DNA of 64,000 nucleotides from Palaeococcus ferrophilus DSM 13482 (GCF_000966265.1 NZ_LANF01000009.1:1-64000); one strand, 5' to 3'; counted from the stretch's first letter, positions 7,828-16,812 are shown. Notes: generated by a model from the letters alone, not told the origin. Numbers and translations: made by a program.

Positions 7828-8754
7828 TTACCTCCCGCTCATGTGCTCCCAGCCCAGTACGGGCATGGGCTCACCGTCAATGTAAACGCCCTTCCCCTCG
7901 CTCACTTTCCCTATGATGGAGAACTCGAATGATAACTCATCAGCCCTCCTGGCTGGAATTGTGAAGACCAGCTCAAACTCCTCCCCGCTTGCCAAAGCTA
8001 TCTCAACGGGGTTCCTACCCAGCAACTCCGCCACCTCAATCGTCTCCTCCATTAGGGGGATTGCCCCGGAGTTAACGTCTATCCTCACCTCGCTCATCCT
8101 CGCGAGGAGATGAAGTTCCTTGGAGAGGCCGTCGCTCACGTCTATGGCCGCGTTGGCCACCCCGCTCAGTTTCGCACCCTCACGAACCCTCGCCCTCGGC
8201 TCGAGGAGCTTCCCGTAGAGCACCCTCCTTGTCGTAGGTGATACGTCAACGTCCTCCATCCAAACGAGCAAACCTGCGAGGGCCCGGCCTAGATCACCGG
8301 TAACGCAAACTAAATCGCCGGGCTTCGCCCCGGAGCGCGTGAGGGGTTTTTTCGTTATCCCCATCGCGACGCCGTCTATTATCAGATCATCGGACTCGTT
8401 GGTGTCGGCGCTCAGAACCGGAAGGCCATAGAATTCAAGCGCCCTCCCCATCCCCCTCGCAATCCCCTCCAGATACCCCCTGTCCATATCGCGGGGGACG
8501 CCGAGGGAGAAGAGGAAACCCACGGGCCTGGCCCCCATCGCGGCAACGTCGCTCACGTTCATGGTCACGGCCTTGAAGCCAACCTGCTCGGGCGTCATTA
8601 TATCGGGAACGTCCGTCTTTCTAACGAGCATGTCGTTCGTGGCAACCAACCACTCATCACCGAGCCTCAAGGCCCCGGCGTCGTCTCCGAGGGGAAGGTC
8701 TCCCTGTTTTTTCAGGTGCTTGAGGAAGAGCTCGATTATCTCTGATTCCCTCAT
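7828..8754 (-). CDS. thiL: Thiamine-monophosphate kinase
   Basis: A 308-residue ThiL, phosphorylating thiamine monophosphate to the diphosphate cofactor. Motifs include LPLGDDAGALRL near the N terminus, SDVAAMGARPVGFLFSLGVP, ADTNESDDLIIDG and AIDVSDGLSKEL. The start codon overlaps the stop of the PIN gene as ATGA (8751-8754), so this essential cofactor gene is translationally coupled to a toxin-like gene. Confidence 0.94.
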   Translation of the reverse strand: MRESEIIELFLKHLKKQGDLPLGDDAGALRLGDEWLVATNDMLVRKTDVPDIMTPEQVGFKAVTMNVSDVAAMGARPVGFLFSLGVPRDMDRGYLEGIARGMGRALEFYGLPVLSADTNESDDLIIDGVAMGITKKPLTRSGAKPGDLVCVTGDLGRALAGLLVWMEDVDVSPTTRRVLYGKLLEPRARVREGAKLSGVANAAIDVSDGLSKELHLLARMSEVRIDVNSGAIPLMEETIEVAELLGRNPVEIALASGEEFELVFTIPARRADELSFEFSIIGKVSEGKGVYIDGEPMPVLGWEHMSGR

Positions 8755-9161
8755 TTTAGAACCTCCTTAACACGGAGTACTTTAAAGCAGTGCCCGTTCA
8801 CGCAGAGTTCCATGTTCTCATCTCTCATGGACAGCAGGTCTTTATCCCCCGTTACCAGAGCATCTACACTTCCCGCAACGCAGGCCCAGAGTATGGGATT
8901 GTCCTCTGGATCACGGGAAAGGTGAGGGCCTGTCTCGGCTTTGACCACTTTCATGAACCGCCGAATTAATGAAGCGTAGCGCTCAACGCTCTCCGCTGGG
9001 AGATTGAACTTTCGGACGAGGACAGTCCTCATCTCGTCCAGGATGTAATCGGAAACGAAGCACTCGTGGTTTCCAAGGATGCACTCCCAGAGGAGCCTCC
9101 TCTCGTTTCCGTGCCAGAAGTATGCAGAGATCAGGACGTTCGTGTCAAGGAGCAGCCTCAT
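8751..9161 (-). CDS. PIN-domain ribonuclease (toxin-like)
   Basis: A 136-residue PIN domain: MRLLLDTNVLISAYFW carries the first Asp, DEM the Glu, and SRDPEDNPILWACVAG with VTGDKDLL the C-terminal acidic residues. It belongs to the class with a separate AbrB-type antitoxin, encoded just upstream with overlapping codons. ATG 9161 suits GAGGT six bases upstream; ATG 9167 directly abuts it. The likely activity is cleavage of RNA when released from the antitoxin. It overlaps thiL by 4 bp. Confidence 0.88.
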   Translation of the reverse strand: MRLLLDTNVLISAYFWHGNERRLLWECILGNHECFVSDYILDEMRTVLVRKFNLPAESVERYASLIRRFMKVVKAETGPHLSRDPEDNPILWACVAGSVDALVTGDKDLLSMRDENMELCVNGHCFKVLRVKEVLK

Positions 9162-9399
9162 TCCCATACCTCACTTCCCTTATGGCCCTCTCGACGTCTC
9201 CCCTGGTTATCCCGAGCTTCCTGGCGAGCCTCTCCCCCTCGCGCAGGATTTCCTCAACGTCGATATCAAGCTTCTTCATGAGTATCAGGTCCCCCTCCTG
9301 AACCAGGAGAAGGTACTCGCCCTCCTTTATGCCCAGCCTCTCCCGCACTTCCTTCGGGATCACAACCTGTCCCTTTGAGGAAACCCGAACCACTTCCAT
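9145..9399 (-). CDS. AbrB/MazE-family antitoxin
   Basis: An 84-residue protein. Its first 50 residues form a swapped-hairpin AbrB DNA-binding domain (VRVSSKGQVVIPKEVRERLG, then EGEYLLLVQEGDLILMKK), followed by a helical tail that should wrap the PIN toxin. It overlaps the PIN gene. AbrB dimers of such pairs normally repress their own promoter. Confidence 0.9.
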   Translation of the reverse strand: MEVVRVSSKGQVVIPKEVRERLGIKEGEYLLLVQEGDLILMKKLDIDVEEILREGERLARKLGITRGDVERAIREVRYGNEAAP

Positions 9400-9433
9400 T
9401 TTCTCACCCGTAAGAAATTCTTACTGATTCTAT

Positions 9434-10738
9434 TTAATCCTTTCGCAGGAACCTCATCAAACTCGTCTGCCTCGGTCTGTACTCCTCGCTCTTCACATCC
9501 ACCTCGATGGACTCAAGCTCCCCTATACTCGCGTTCCTTATCTCCTCCGGAAGCTTGATCTCGCCGTACTTGCCCCCTCCGCCGGGAATGACGATGAGCT
9601 TGCCCTCCCTGTAGGCCCAAACCGCTTTTGCCACATCCTCGTGAACCTCAGCCAGGGCCTCCAGGGGCGCATCAACCAGAACGCGAATCTCGCTCCCGAA
9701 TTCCCTCAAAAAGCGCTCCCAGATTATTCTAACGGACTTGGTTTCAACTCCCTTCCCAATGACCATCGCTATTATCTCCGCGAGCGGGGCGAGGTGTAGG
9801 TAGGGCGGCCTGTCCTTCGGTCTCTCCTCCGTGTCGGCGAGCTCAAGGATTCTGTCCCTTACGCCCTTCTTTATCCTCCCCCCACATCTCGGGCACTTCC
9901 ATTTGAAGGCCCTTGCCTCATCAAGCGAATACTTCGTGTAGCACCGGGAGCAAGCGGTGAGGTGGTACTTCCCGAGCCTCGGATCTAAACCGGCGTTGAG
10001 GACGATTCTCCTCCCGCCGCGCTTCAGGATGGCCTTCCTGACCTCCTCGAAGGTCGCCTCCTTGACCTCAAAGCGGTTGAACTCCCTTCCAAGGCGGTGG
10101 GGCATTGGGGAGTGGGCATCGCTGTTGCTTAAATAGGGGAGCTTGTGGTGGGCCCTGATTCTATCCGCCATCTCTGAATCAGCCGAGAGACCAAGCTCAA
10201 GGAACTGGATTTTTGCTCCATCGTAGGCCTCCTTCAGCGAGTCGTACTCCTTGTAGAGGCTCGTCCAGGGGGTGAAGGCGTGGGCCGGGCCGACTAGAAC
10301 ATCGAGATCGTTGGCCAAATCGGCGATTTCAGCCGCCGAAAGGGTGAGGTGGGGCCTTCCCTCGGTTTCAATATCTGTAGAATACGGCTTCAACCTCTCC
10401 CTCATCTCGCGGACGGCCTCGATGCTCGGAAAGATGAGAACGTGATGAACCCTCCGGTTGTCCTCGACCTCCGTCGTGAGGAGAAACCTTATCCCATCTC
10501 TCTCGTAGGTTCCTTCGTCGACTTTTTTGGCGTATCTGAGCAGTTCTTCCTCCCATTTGGGGTTGAGTATGTCGCCGGTCCCCACTATCCCCAGTCCCTT
10601 GAAGCGCGCGTTCTCCGCTAAATTGGGAATCGTCATGGCCTTTGAGACGGCCTTCGAGTGGCGGGAGTGTATGTGAAGGTCGGCATCAACCTGCACTGCC
10701 CCCACGGCTCCAGGAGTAAAAAAGTTGGTAGGGCTCAC
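9434..10738 (-). CDS. endoQ: Endonuclease Q (PHP-domain deaminated-base endonuclease)
   Basis: Matches archaeal endonuclease Q, which nicks DNA 5' of uracil, hypoxanthine, xanthine and abasic sites. The PHP metal site is seen in DADLHIHSRHSK, GTGDILN, GPAHAF and NSDAHSPMPHRLG. A Cys4 zinc module (CSRC and CPRC) lies near residues 280-300. The C terminus RQTSLMRFLRKD fits a PCNA-interacting (PIP) motif Q-x-x-L-x-x-F-L. The GTG at 10738 overlaps the PAC2 stop as GTGA. GTG 10696, giving MQVDADLHIHS, looks more like the usual N terminus, so the first 14 codons are uncertain. Confidence 0.9.
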   Translation of the reverse strand: MSPTNFFTPGAVGAVQVDADLHIHSRHSKAVSKAMTIPNLAENARFKGLGIVGTGDILNPKWEEELLRYAKKVDEGTYERDGIRFLLTTEVEDNRRVHHVLIFPSIEAVREMRERLKPYSTDIETEGRPHLTLSAAEIADLANDLDVLVGPAHAFTPWTSLYKEYDSLKEAYDGAKIQFLELGLSADSEMADRIRAHHKLPYLSNSDAHSPMPHRLGREFNRFEVKEATFEEVRKAILKRGGRRIVLNAGLDPRLGKYHLTACSRCYTKYSLDEARAFKWKCPRCGGRIKKGVRDRILELADTEERPKDRPPYLHLAPLAEIIAMVIGKGVETKSVRIIWERFLREFGSEIRVLVDAPLEALAEVHEDVAKAVWAYREGKLIVIPGGGGKYGEIKLPEEIRNASIGELESIEVDVKSEEYRPRQTSLMRFLRKD

Positions 10739-11523
10739 AAATAGCCCCTGTCTTCCTCTTCGCCCTGCTGGGGCATCTCCTGCTCAAGCATGGCCCTCTG
10801 CATCTCCTGAACCTTCCGCAGGATTTCCTCGGTCTCCTTGGCGCGCTCGTCGAGGGCGCTCATGTCCACCTCGATTCCAAGAACCTTAGCCACAACCTGA
10901 AGAACCGCCTTGGCGGCCTTGGCGTCAACTATGTATCCAAGGCTTTCCCCGAGGAAGCACGCGCCCCTCATTCCCCTCAGCTTCCCTATGCCGAGGAGCA
11001 AACCTGCCGCTCCAACTATCGCCCCTCCCTCGTCCTCCCTGAAGAGGACGGGAAGTCCTTCGAGAATGGGCTTGTACTCCTCCTTCGTCTCAAGGTCGGT
11101 GAAGGAGACGAGGACCTTGGGCTCCCCCTGAAGTTCCGGCACCTGGAAACCGCCCATTGTGATGATCTCCTTCGCGCCGAACTCCGCAACGAAGTCGAGC
11201 ATCTTTCCCACGACCTCAAAGTGGCCGTAGCTGTCCGTCGGGGGCACCTGGGTGTCGCCCGTTATGATTATGAGGTCCCTTCCGTTCTCGTTCTTCCAGT
11301 AGTAGAACTCGTTTCTCATGAGCTCCACGGTGGAGTCCTTTCTCACGAGAACCTGGTGCATGAAGTGGGGGGAGTAGAGGTCGGCGAACTTCTTCGCGTT
11401 GAGCTCCTGTATCAAGTGCTCCGCGGCGAGCTTTCCAACAAGGCCTATGCCCGGTAACCCCTCTATGAATATGGGGTCGTTGAGCCTGGGCCTCTCGTGA
11501 ACCACTATCATGGTTTCCCTCAT
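10735..11523 (-). CDS. PAC2-family proteasome assembly chaperone homologue
   Basis: A 262-residue PAC2-like protein: IFIEGLPGIGLVGKLAAEHL at the N terminus, TGDTQVP and TMGGFQVPELQGEP in the middle, and a C-terminal coiled-coil with Gln/Met-rich helices ending EEEDRGYL. Archaeal members (PbaB type) assist or resemble chaperones of 20S proteasome assembly. ATGA overlaps link it to nop10 upstream and a GTGA overlap to endoQ downstream. A similar short C-terminal tail binds proteasome alpha rings in PbaB; the tail here ends GYL, which is only suggestive. Confidence 0.88.
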   Translation of the reverse strand: MRETMIVVHERPRLNDPIFIEGLPGIGLVGKLAAEHLIQELNAKKFADLYSPHFMHQVLVRKDSTVELMRNEFYYWKNENGRDLIIITGDTQVPPTDSYGHFEVVGKMLDFVAEFGAKEIITMGGFQVPELQGEPKVLVSFTDLETKEEYKPILEGLPVLFREDEGGAIVGAAGLLLGIGKLRGMRGACFLGESLGYIVDAKAAKAVLQVVAKVLGIEVDMSALDERAKETEEILRKVQEMQRAMLEQEMPQQGEEEDRGYL

Positions 11524-11699
11524 TTTTTCACCCCAATTCCAAGGATTTCCTTCTTAAGCCTCCTTCTGTATTCCCCGTAGGGGTCCTCCGGCGAGAACTT
11601 GGGCGGATGGGCCACCTTCGTCTCGGCCCCGCACACCGGACAGACCTCTTTGAGGGTGTAGCGCCCGCATTCAGGGCACTTCCTTATGCGCCACCTCAT
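11520..11699 (-). CDS. nop10: H/ACA RNP protein Nop10
   Basis: A 59-residue protein beginning MRWRIRKCPECGRYTLKEVC, then PVCG and the conserved AHPPKFSPEDPYGEYRRRLK. The Cys4 zinc ribbon and the HPPKFSPxDPY block are diagnostic of Nop10, the small subunit of the pseudouridine-forming H/ACA complex with Cbf5, Gar1 and L7Ae. ATGA overlaps occur at both ends (aIF2-alpha stop and PAC2 start), so it lies in the middle of a coupled operon. Confidence 0.95.
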   Translation of the reverse strand: MRWRIRKCPECGRYTLKEVCPVCGAETKVAHPPKFSPEDPYGEYRRRLKKEILGIGVKK

Positions 11700-12523
11700 T
11701 CGCCTCTCCTCTTTATCTTCTTTATCTTCTTCTCCTTCCTTATGAGGCTGGCCTCTCCTCCGGCTTTCTTGATGACGCGGAGTATCTCCTCGGCGATGCT
11801 CTCAAGAACCTCCTCCGCCTTGTAATAGTCGGGCGCGGTCACGTCTATTCTGTAGCGCGGCGCTCCCTGGTAGGAGAACTTGACCTCGACCTCTTCCTCC
11901 TTGTTCGCCCTGTCGCGGGCCTTTATGAGCGCCTCCTTTATGACCTCCACGCCGTTGGGTGTGGGAACCGTTATCTCGAACTCGGCATCTATAGTAACCG
12001 TGGGTATCTCAACGTAGGCCGAGATGACCTCGTAGAGGGGGTCAATCCACTCCTCCGGGATGAGACCCTCAAGAACCCCTTTTCCGTTCTGGGCGGCGTC
12101 CTCAAAGGCCGCGTAGACCTCCCCGTACTCCTCCTCCAGGGGAACCCAAACGGCGTTCCAGGCCTCGTTGAAGCTCTTCCCTATCTTCTGGGCCACCATC
12201 TCAAGGAGTTTCTCCGCCTTCTGGGCGCGCTTGTACTCCTGGAGCTTGGCCTTCCTCTGCTGTTGGTTAACACGCTTGAGGCTGAGGTCTATGTGTCCCT
12301 TGCTGAGGTCAACCCTTATGACCTTGGCAACGACCTTCTGACCCTCCTTGAGGTAGTCCCTTATGTTCCTCACCCAGGTGGGGGCCACCTCGCTTATGTG
12401 CATGAAGCCGTCCTTTCCGGGATACTCATCAAGGCTGAGAAACGCTCCATAGTGATGGATGTTCTTAACGGTCGCGACAACAAACTCTCCCTCCTCGGGA
12501 TAGGGTTTGCTCTTCCTCGGCAT
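11696..12523 (-). CDS. eif2a: Translation initiation factor aIF2 alpha
   Basis: A 275-residue aIF2-alpha. The N-terminal S1 domain reads EGEFVVATVKNIHHYGAFLS, DGFMHISEV and KGHIDLSLKRV; then come the helical domain (residues 90-170) and the C-terminal alpha/beta domain that binds the gamma subunit and initiator tRNA. A strong AGGAGGAGATGATAA site precedes the ATG. It heads the cotranscribed group aIF2-alpha, nop10, PAC2, endoQ. Confidence 0.96.
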   Translation of the reverse strand: MPRKSKPYPEEGEFVVATVKNIHHYGAFLSLDEYPGKDGFMHISEVAPTWVRNIRDYLKEGQKVVAKVIRVDLSKGHIDLSLKRVNQQQRKAKLQEYKRAQKAEKLLEMVAQKIGKSFNEAWNAVWVPLEEEYGEVYAAFEDAAQNGKGVLEGLIPEEWIDPLYEVISAYVEIPTVTIDAEFEITVPTPNGVEVIKEALIKARDRANKEEEVEVKFSYQGAPRYRIDVTAPDYYKAEEVLESIAEEILRVIKKAGGEASLIRKEKKIKKIKRRGE

Positions 12524-12620
12524 TTATCATCTCCTCCTTTTCGTCCTGAATGTATCACGACACGGGACTTTAAAAGTTAATCGGAAGGAAGAAGAGCCGG
12601 AAGGAAAAGGGAAGTGAGGT

Positions 12621-12818
12621 TCACTCGAGAACCTCGACGATTTTGGCCTTTATTATGCCCTTACCGCCGGTCGGCTCAACGAGCGTGGCACCGCAAACGT
12701 TGCACCTAACCTTGGTGGCGGGCTTGTTGAACACTATCTGCTCGTTTCCGCAGTCAATGCACTTGACCTTGATGAACCTTGAGCTGGGCATGGGGATGAG
12801 TCCCTTTGGAAGCTCCAT
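12621..12818 (-). CDS. rps27e: 30S ribosomal protein S27e
   Basis: A 65-residue zinc ribbon protein: [20 protein letters not shown] then [17 protein letters not shown]. The Cys4 pattern and length are those of S27e. It lies 3 bp downstream of L44e in the usual archaeal order L44e, S27e, aIF2-alpha. Confidence 0.96.
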   Translation of the reverse strand: MELPKGLIPMPSSRFIKVKCIDCGNEQIVFNKPATKVRCNVCGATLVEPTGGKGIIKAKIVEVLE

Positions 12819-12821
12819 TCT

Positions 12822-13112
12822 TCACACCTCCACGTCAACCATCTCAAACTTCTTAACCCTGAAGCCCTCTCCCTTTATGTGCGCCTTACCGCAGACGGTG
12901 CAGCGGTAGCGAAGGTCGAGCTTCCTGACGGGCTTTTCCCTTCCGGCCGGGTTCGGCCTCGGGAAACCGCGGTAACCCTTGGTGATTCTCCTGAAACGCC
13001 TCTGACCCTGCTTGAGCTCGCTCCTCTGCCTCTTCTTGACCTTCTCGACCTTGTGAACCGTGTGTTTCTTACAGTACGGGCAGTAGGTCCTTATCTTCTT
13101 TGGGAACTTCAT
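12822..13112 (-). CDS. rpl44e: 50S ribosomal protein L44e
   Basis: A 96-residue L44e with N-terminal [20 protein letters not shown], a basic middle and [15 protein letters not shown], giving the Cys4 zinc site. ATG 13112 follows a perfect GGAGGTGA and replaces the longer open frame. The leader back to the TATA-like CGTTTTAAAG (about 13208-13217) is roughly 75 nt and contains repeated TCATG words, unusually long for this organism; a control element is possible. Confidence 0.96.
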   Translation of the reverse strand: MKFPKKIRTYCPYCKKHTVHKVEKVKKRQRSELKQGQRRFRRITKGYRGFPRPNPAGREKPVRKLDLRYRCTVCGKAHIKGEGFRVKKFEMVDVEV

Positions 13113-13236
13113 GCTTTCACCTCCAGCGGGCAGCCCGGTGGGTTCCTCACGGACACCCCCGAGCCATGAACCCATGACAGTTCATGACACCCTAAAGGGA
13201 GAGGCTTTAAAACGTTTTTGGCGTGGAGCGAAAAGC

Positions 13237-13821
13237 CTAAAGTCCGAGGATCAGGGGTATCAGCACGGGCGCCAGAGACGTCAGGATGAAGCCGTGAACG
13301 AACGCGACAAGAGTAACGTCGCTTCCCCCGAACTTGACCATTACGGGGAGCGTGGAGTCCATGGTGGTGGCGCCGCCCATGCTGACGGCCAGCTCCTTTG
13401 GGAGATGCTTTATGACGAGCGGGTAAATCAGTATTGTGAATATCTCCCTCGTGAGGTTAGCCGTGAAGCCCAGCACACCGTAGAGTGGAGAATACTGGGC
13501 CAGGAGGGGGCCCGTGAGGGAGTACCACCCAAAACCGGCAGATATTGCGAGGCCCCACTTCAAGGGCACGCCCCCTATTAGGGCTGCCACCGCTCCCCCG
13601 CTCAGGGAGCCGAGGATGGTCGCGAGCGGGAGCTTAACGCCGAGGGGGCCGAGTTCCCTCAGCTCTCCAGCTATCGCCCTGTTCCTGCCCACGTCAAGGC
13701 CTATGATGAAGATAAGAAGGTAGAGGGTAAGCTCCGCGGGAAGGCCGGCCTCAATTGAAGTCCAGTGGCCGACCGCAAGCCCGAGGAGGAGCGAGAGAAC
13801 CACGAGGTAGAGGAACCTCAC
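13237..13821 (-). CDS. LysO-family (DUF340) transporter, C-terminal part
   Basis: A 194-residue membrane protein, the larger part of a LysO/DUF340 lysine-exporter-like protein. Conserved words are IIGLDVGRNR, GLAISAGFGWYSLTGPLL, ANLTREIFTILIYPL and GGATTMDSTLPVMVKFGG. In bacteria LysO is one chain of about 300 residues; here the first helices are encoded separately just upstream with a 4-bp ATGA overlap. Lysine as substrate is by homology only. Confidence 0.85.
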   Translation of the reverse strand: MRFLYLVVLSLLLGLAVGHWTSIEAGLPAELTLYLLIFIIGLDVGRNRAIAGELRELGPLGVKLPLATILGSLSGGAVAALIGGVPLKWGLAISAGFGWYSLTGPLLAQYSPLYGVLGFTANLTREIFTILIYPLVIKHLPKELAVSMGGATTMDSTLPVMVKFGGSDVTLVAFVHGFILTSLAPVLIPLILGL

Positions 13822-14063
13822 TCCCTCCCACCCCCAATAAGGATAGCAAAGCCCAGGCTTCCCGCTATCGTCAGGAGGGCGAAGAGGACCGAGAGGAGGA
13901 GCACGCTCAGGGCGTTTATGTCGGTTTTTCCCGCCTCAACCCCCATGAAGAAGATGAGGAGGAGTAAGGTAACGCTCATCGGGGTATCAACGCTCCCCTT
14001 AAGCCTGTCGCGGAAGAGTCTGCCGATTAGGAGGCCGAGGACCAGGGGTATAAAAATGTTCAT
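13818..14063 (-). CDS. LysO-family (DUF340) transporter, N-terminal part
   Basis: An 81-residue protein with three hydrophobic segments, matching the N-terminal third of LysO/DUF340 (MNIFIPLVLGLLIGRLFRDR, LLLLIFFMGVEAGKTDINAL). It ends in ATGA overlapping the start of the larger part. This could be a natural two-subunit form or an old frame split. Both frames look intact, so I favour two cooperating polypeptides. Confidence 0.8.
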   Translation of the reverse strand: MNIFIPLVLGLLIGRLFRDRLKGSVDTPMSVTLLLLIFFMGVEAGKTDINALSVLLLSVLFALLTIAGSLGFAILIGGGRE

Positions 14064-14094
14064 GAAGAATAAGGGGAATGCTAAGATAATAAAC

Positions 14095-14658
14095 TTAACG
14101 GTTCAACCGCTCTCTAGCCACCCACATCCTCTGGAAGGCGGTTATCCATGCGAGCACCCCAACCACGTAGACCGCCACCTCAACGCGTCCAAACAAAGCC
14201 CCGAGTATCAGTATGAGGAGCCTCTCGGCCCTCTCGGCGATGCCAACGGCAAGGCTCCCCGCCCCGGCAAGCTCCGCCCTGCAGCGCTCGTAGCTAACCA
14301 GATAGGCCCCCATGAACGTCAGAAACGCCCACCTCCAATCCACGAGGTTGCCGAGGGCTATGCCGAAGAGCACCGCCCCATCGCTCACCCTGTCGAAGGT
14401 GGAGTCGAGGAATGCACCGAAGGCGCTCGTCTTCTCCGTCATCCTCGCGAGAGTTCCGTCGAGTGCATCGATGAGGGAACCCACTAGGAGGACGATTGCT
14501 GCCCAGAACTGCTCTCCCCTGTAGAAGAGGTAGGCCCCGAGGAGGCTTATGGCAAGCCCCAAAACCGTCACCGTGTTGGGCGTAACGCCCGCCCTGGCCA
14601 GCGGCCTCACGATGGCCTCGAGGATGCCCTTAACGTTCGAGCGGTACTTATTTAACAT
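14095..14658 (-). CDS. CDP-alcohol phosphatidyltransferase (archaetidylinositol phosphate synthase-like)
   Basis: A 187-residue membrane enzyme with about six helices and the complete catalytic signature DxxDG-xx-AR-x8-G-xxx-D-xxx-D (DALDGTLARMTEKTSAFGAF, then LDSTFD). It joins a CDP-activated archaeal lipid to a polar head group at the membrane. Size and context suggest archaetidylinositol phosphate synthase, but another head group is possible. GGTGGTT precedes ATG 14658; trm56 ends 9 bp upstream. Confidence 0.87.
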   Translation of the reverse strand: MLNKYRSNVKGILEAIVRPLARAGVTPNTVTVLGLAISLLGAYLFYRGEQFWAAIVLLVGSLIDALDGTLARMTEKTSAFGAFLDSTFDRVSDGAVLFGIALGNLVDWRWAFLTFMGAYLVSYERCRAELAGAGSLAVGIAERAERLLILILGALFGRVEVAVYVVGVLAWITAFQRMWVARERLNR

Positions 14659-14667
14659 CCAACCACC

Positions 14668-15195
14668 TCATTCGAGCGTTATTACCTTCTTGCCCCTCTC
14701 CTGAGGGACTATCTTAACCTTCGCGTTCTCGAACTCCCTCTTGAGGCCCTCACCATCGAGTAGTCTATCAAGGAAGACGGCCAGCGCGGCCACCTCGCTG
14801 TGGGGCTGGTTCCCAACGCCAACGTTGTAGTGGGCCACCTCGTAAACCTCCCTCGGAACCTTCTCGGCACCGACGACGACGAGGATGTCCTCACCCGCCT
14901 CGAGGTCTCCCCTTATTTCGGGCAGGGCGTCGTCTATGTGCCTCCCATACATCGTGAGGTGGACTATCTTCCCCCGCCACTCCCTCAGGATTCTGCGCCA
15001 GTTGGGGTCGAACTCTATGGAGAAGGGGCCTCCCCACCTCTCGACAACGTCCTCAACGCTCGCCTTAACGTGCTCATCCTCCTCCGCGGCAATTATTATC
15101 CTCTCCGCCCCAAAGGCCCTCGCCGTCAGAGCCACGTGGGTCGTTATCCTCTTGTCCCTCTCCGGCCTGTGGCCGAGTCTCAAAACCGCTATCAT
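14668..15195 (-). CDS. trm56: tRNA (cytidine(56)-2'-O)-methyltransferase aTrm56
   Basis: A 175-residue SPOUT-fold methyltransferase. It opens [20 protein letters not shown], the hallmark of aTrm56, with [35 protein letters not shown] and [18 protein letters not shown] forming the SAM-binding knot. It methylates C56 in the T-loop of tRNA. Its start overlaps the stop of the upstream lipoprotein gene by 4 bp. Confidence 0.94.
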   Translation of the reverse strand: MIAVLRLGHRPERDKRITTHVALTARAFGAERIIIAAEEDEHVKASVEDVVERWGGPFSIEFDPNWRRILREWRGKIVHLTMYGRHIDDALPEIRGDLEAGEDILVVVGAEKVPREVYEVAHYNVGVGNQPHSEVAALAVFLDRLLDGEGLKREFENAKVKIVPQERGKKVITLE

Positions 15196-16808
15196 CCAAG
15201 TCCCTCCTTTAGAACGTTCCAGTATTTCCCGAAGTCCTCTGGGTAGGGTTTACCCTTATAAAACTCGTGGATTACCTCCACCCCCTTCACAATGTCGCCG
15301 GTGGGATAATGGCTCAGGACGTAGTTAAGCTCTTCCCGGGGGGCGGAGGCGAAGAGAAAGAGGGCAAAAAGCTTGTCATTGTCATCCAGCGAGTTGATGA
15401 CCTTCTCAAACTGGAGCCTGCTGTTTGGGGTCAGCCTCTCCCCGACCTTTTTGAAGATTGCATCCTCAACACCCTCCAGGAGGTGGGCACTCACATCAAC
15501 GTGCTCGTGGCCGGCCAGTGTTATGGGATTGAAGGAGACGGCCATGTACCCCTCCCCGAGGAGCTGGTAGAGGCGCGGGAAGTACGGGCTTGCCATATAG
15601 TCCCCCAGCTCCCCAAAGAAGTCCCTCTCGAAGTTCACAACGTACCATTTGCCCCCGGCGTAGAACTCCGCCACAGGTCGGGCGGTGCAGTCCTTCCCAT
15701 CGTAAAGCGTCACGAGCCTCGCGGGAACGTTCACTGCCTTCATCAGCCCCACAAATAGGATATCCGCCTCCGCGTAGCTTATCTTCCTCTGGGGGAGCAC
15801 CTTCACCGGGTCAACCGCCGTGGTGTTGTCTCCGAGGACGTAGTTCTCCTTTATCCACCCGTAGAGCCTTTCTCCCGCTTCCACCTCAGAGGAGGCGTTC
15901 TCCACTATGGGGAGCGCAACGTTCCTGAGGCTCTCCACGTCCCCCACAATGTCTGCGTTGTATTTGCGCGCCCAGTAGCCATCCACAACGTAGGGGTTGG
16001 CTATCCAGCGGTAGTTATCACCGTACGCCTCTTCAAGGGCGCCTTCGTTTTTCCAGGGCTGCCACACGACCCTTATGGGAGCGCTCAGGGGCTTTTTCTC
16101 CATACCGCCCCCCTCGTCGTAGGACACCACCAGCGTCATGTAACCCTCGAGGGTTGAGTAGGGGGCCCTGACGGCGTAGACGACTCTTTTATCCTCGTGG
16201 GGCTCGAGTTCGAGCGGGAACACAGGGGAACTGACAACCTTAAGCCCTCCCGGAAGGTGAAGACCCACGCCCTCAACCCTAACGTCTCCCTCCCCCTCGT
16301 TGGAGAGGCTTACCTCAACCTCGAACTCCTCCCCCCCGAGGACTTCCCTCGGCGAGGCCAGCTTAACCGTTAGGTGTCCCTCTTTTGGTTCGGGAGAGGG
16401 AGGTGGAGGATTCGATGCCACAACTGTTATCAGGAACTCATGGTACTCAAACCACTTCCTGTTGAGCTCGTCCACGAAGTTGAGGCGCAGCTTTATGGGG
16501 TAAGCTCCCGGTGCAGTAGGGGCCTTTATCATCCAGACGAGCTGTACGCTCTCCCCGACTTTGAGGAGTTTGGGGAACTGGGGTTCCTGGAGAACCATAA
16601 AGCCATCGGGAATCTGGCTTAAATCCTCCATGCCCACGAAGGCCACTTTGCCCGTGTTGTTGAAATCCACGATTATGTAGAACACCTCCCCCGGGGAAAC
16701 CGCGCTTCCCTCCACCGATGCTTTTATAGAATAAGGGGCCTTGTAGAGACAGCCCAAAGCGAGGACGAGTATGATGAGGGGGAGGAGGATTCTGCGCAAT
16801 CCCTTCAC
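15192..16808 (-). CDS. Lipoprotein with Ig-like repeats and a degenerate transglutaminase-like domain
   Basis: A 538-residue exported protein. The N terminus has a lipobox (LILVLALGC, Cys at about 20). Two CARDB/NEW3-type beta domains follow (about 25-130 and 145-245), linked by a Pro-rich stretch, then a transglutaminase-like domain (about 290-430) and a helical C terminus. By my alignment to the transglutaminase core, the catalytic Cys, His and Asp fall at Tyr ([17 protein letters not shown]), Arg (ARPVAEFY) and Asn (WYVVNF). The domain would then be inactive and used for binding or structure. It overlaps trm56 by 4 bp. Confidence 0.75.
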   Translation of the reverse strand: MKGLRRILLPLIILVLALGCLYKAPYSIKASVEGSAVSPGEVFYIIVDFNNTGKVAFVGMEDLSQIPDGFMVLQEPQFPKLLKVGESVQLVWMIKAPTAPGAYPIKLRLNFVDELNRKWFEYHEFLITVVASNPPPPSPEPKEGHLTVKLASPREVLGGEEFEVEVSLSNEGEGDVRVEGVGLHLPGGLKVVSSPVFPLELEPHEDKRVVYAVRAPYSTLEGYMTLVVSYDEGGGMEKKPLSAPIRVVWQPWKNEGALEEAYGDNYRWIANPYVVDGYWARKYNADIVGDVESLRNVALPIVENASSEVEAGERLYGWIKENYVLGDNTTAVDPVKVLPQRKISYAEADILFVGLMKAVNVPARLVTLYDGKDCTARPVAEFYAGGKWYVVNFERDFFGELGDYMASPYFPRLYQLLGEGYMAVSFNPITLAGHEHVDVSAHLLEGVEDAIFKKVGERLTPNSRLQFEKVINSLDDNDKLFALFLFASAPREELNYVLSHYPTGDIVKGVEVIHEFYKGKPYPEDFGKYWNVLKEGLG

Positions 16809-16812
16809 CTAA

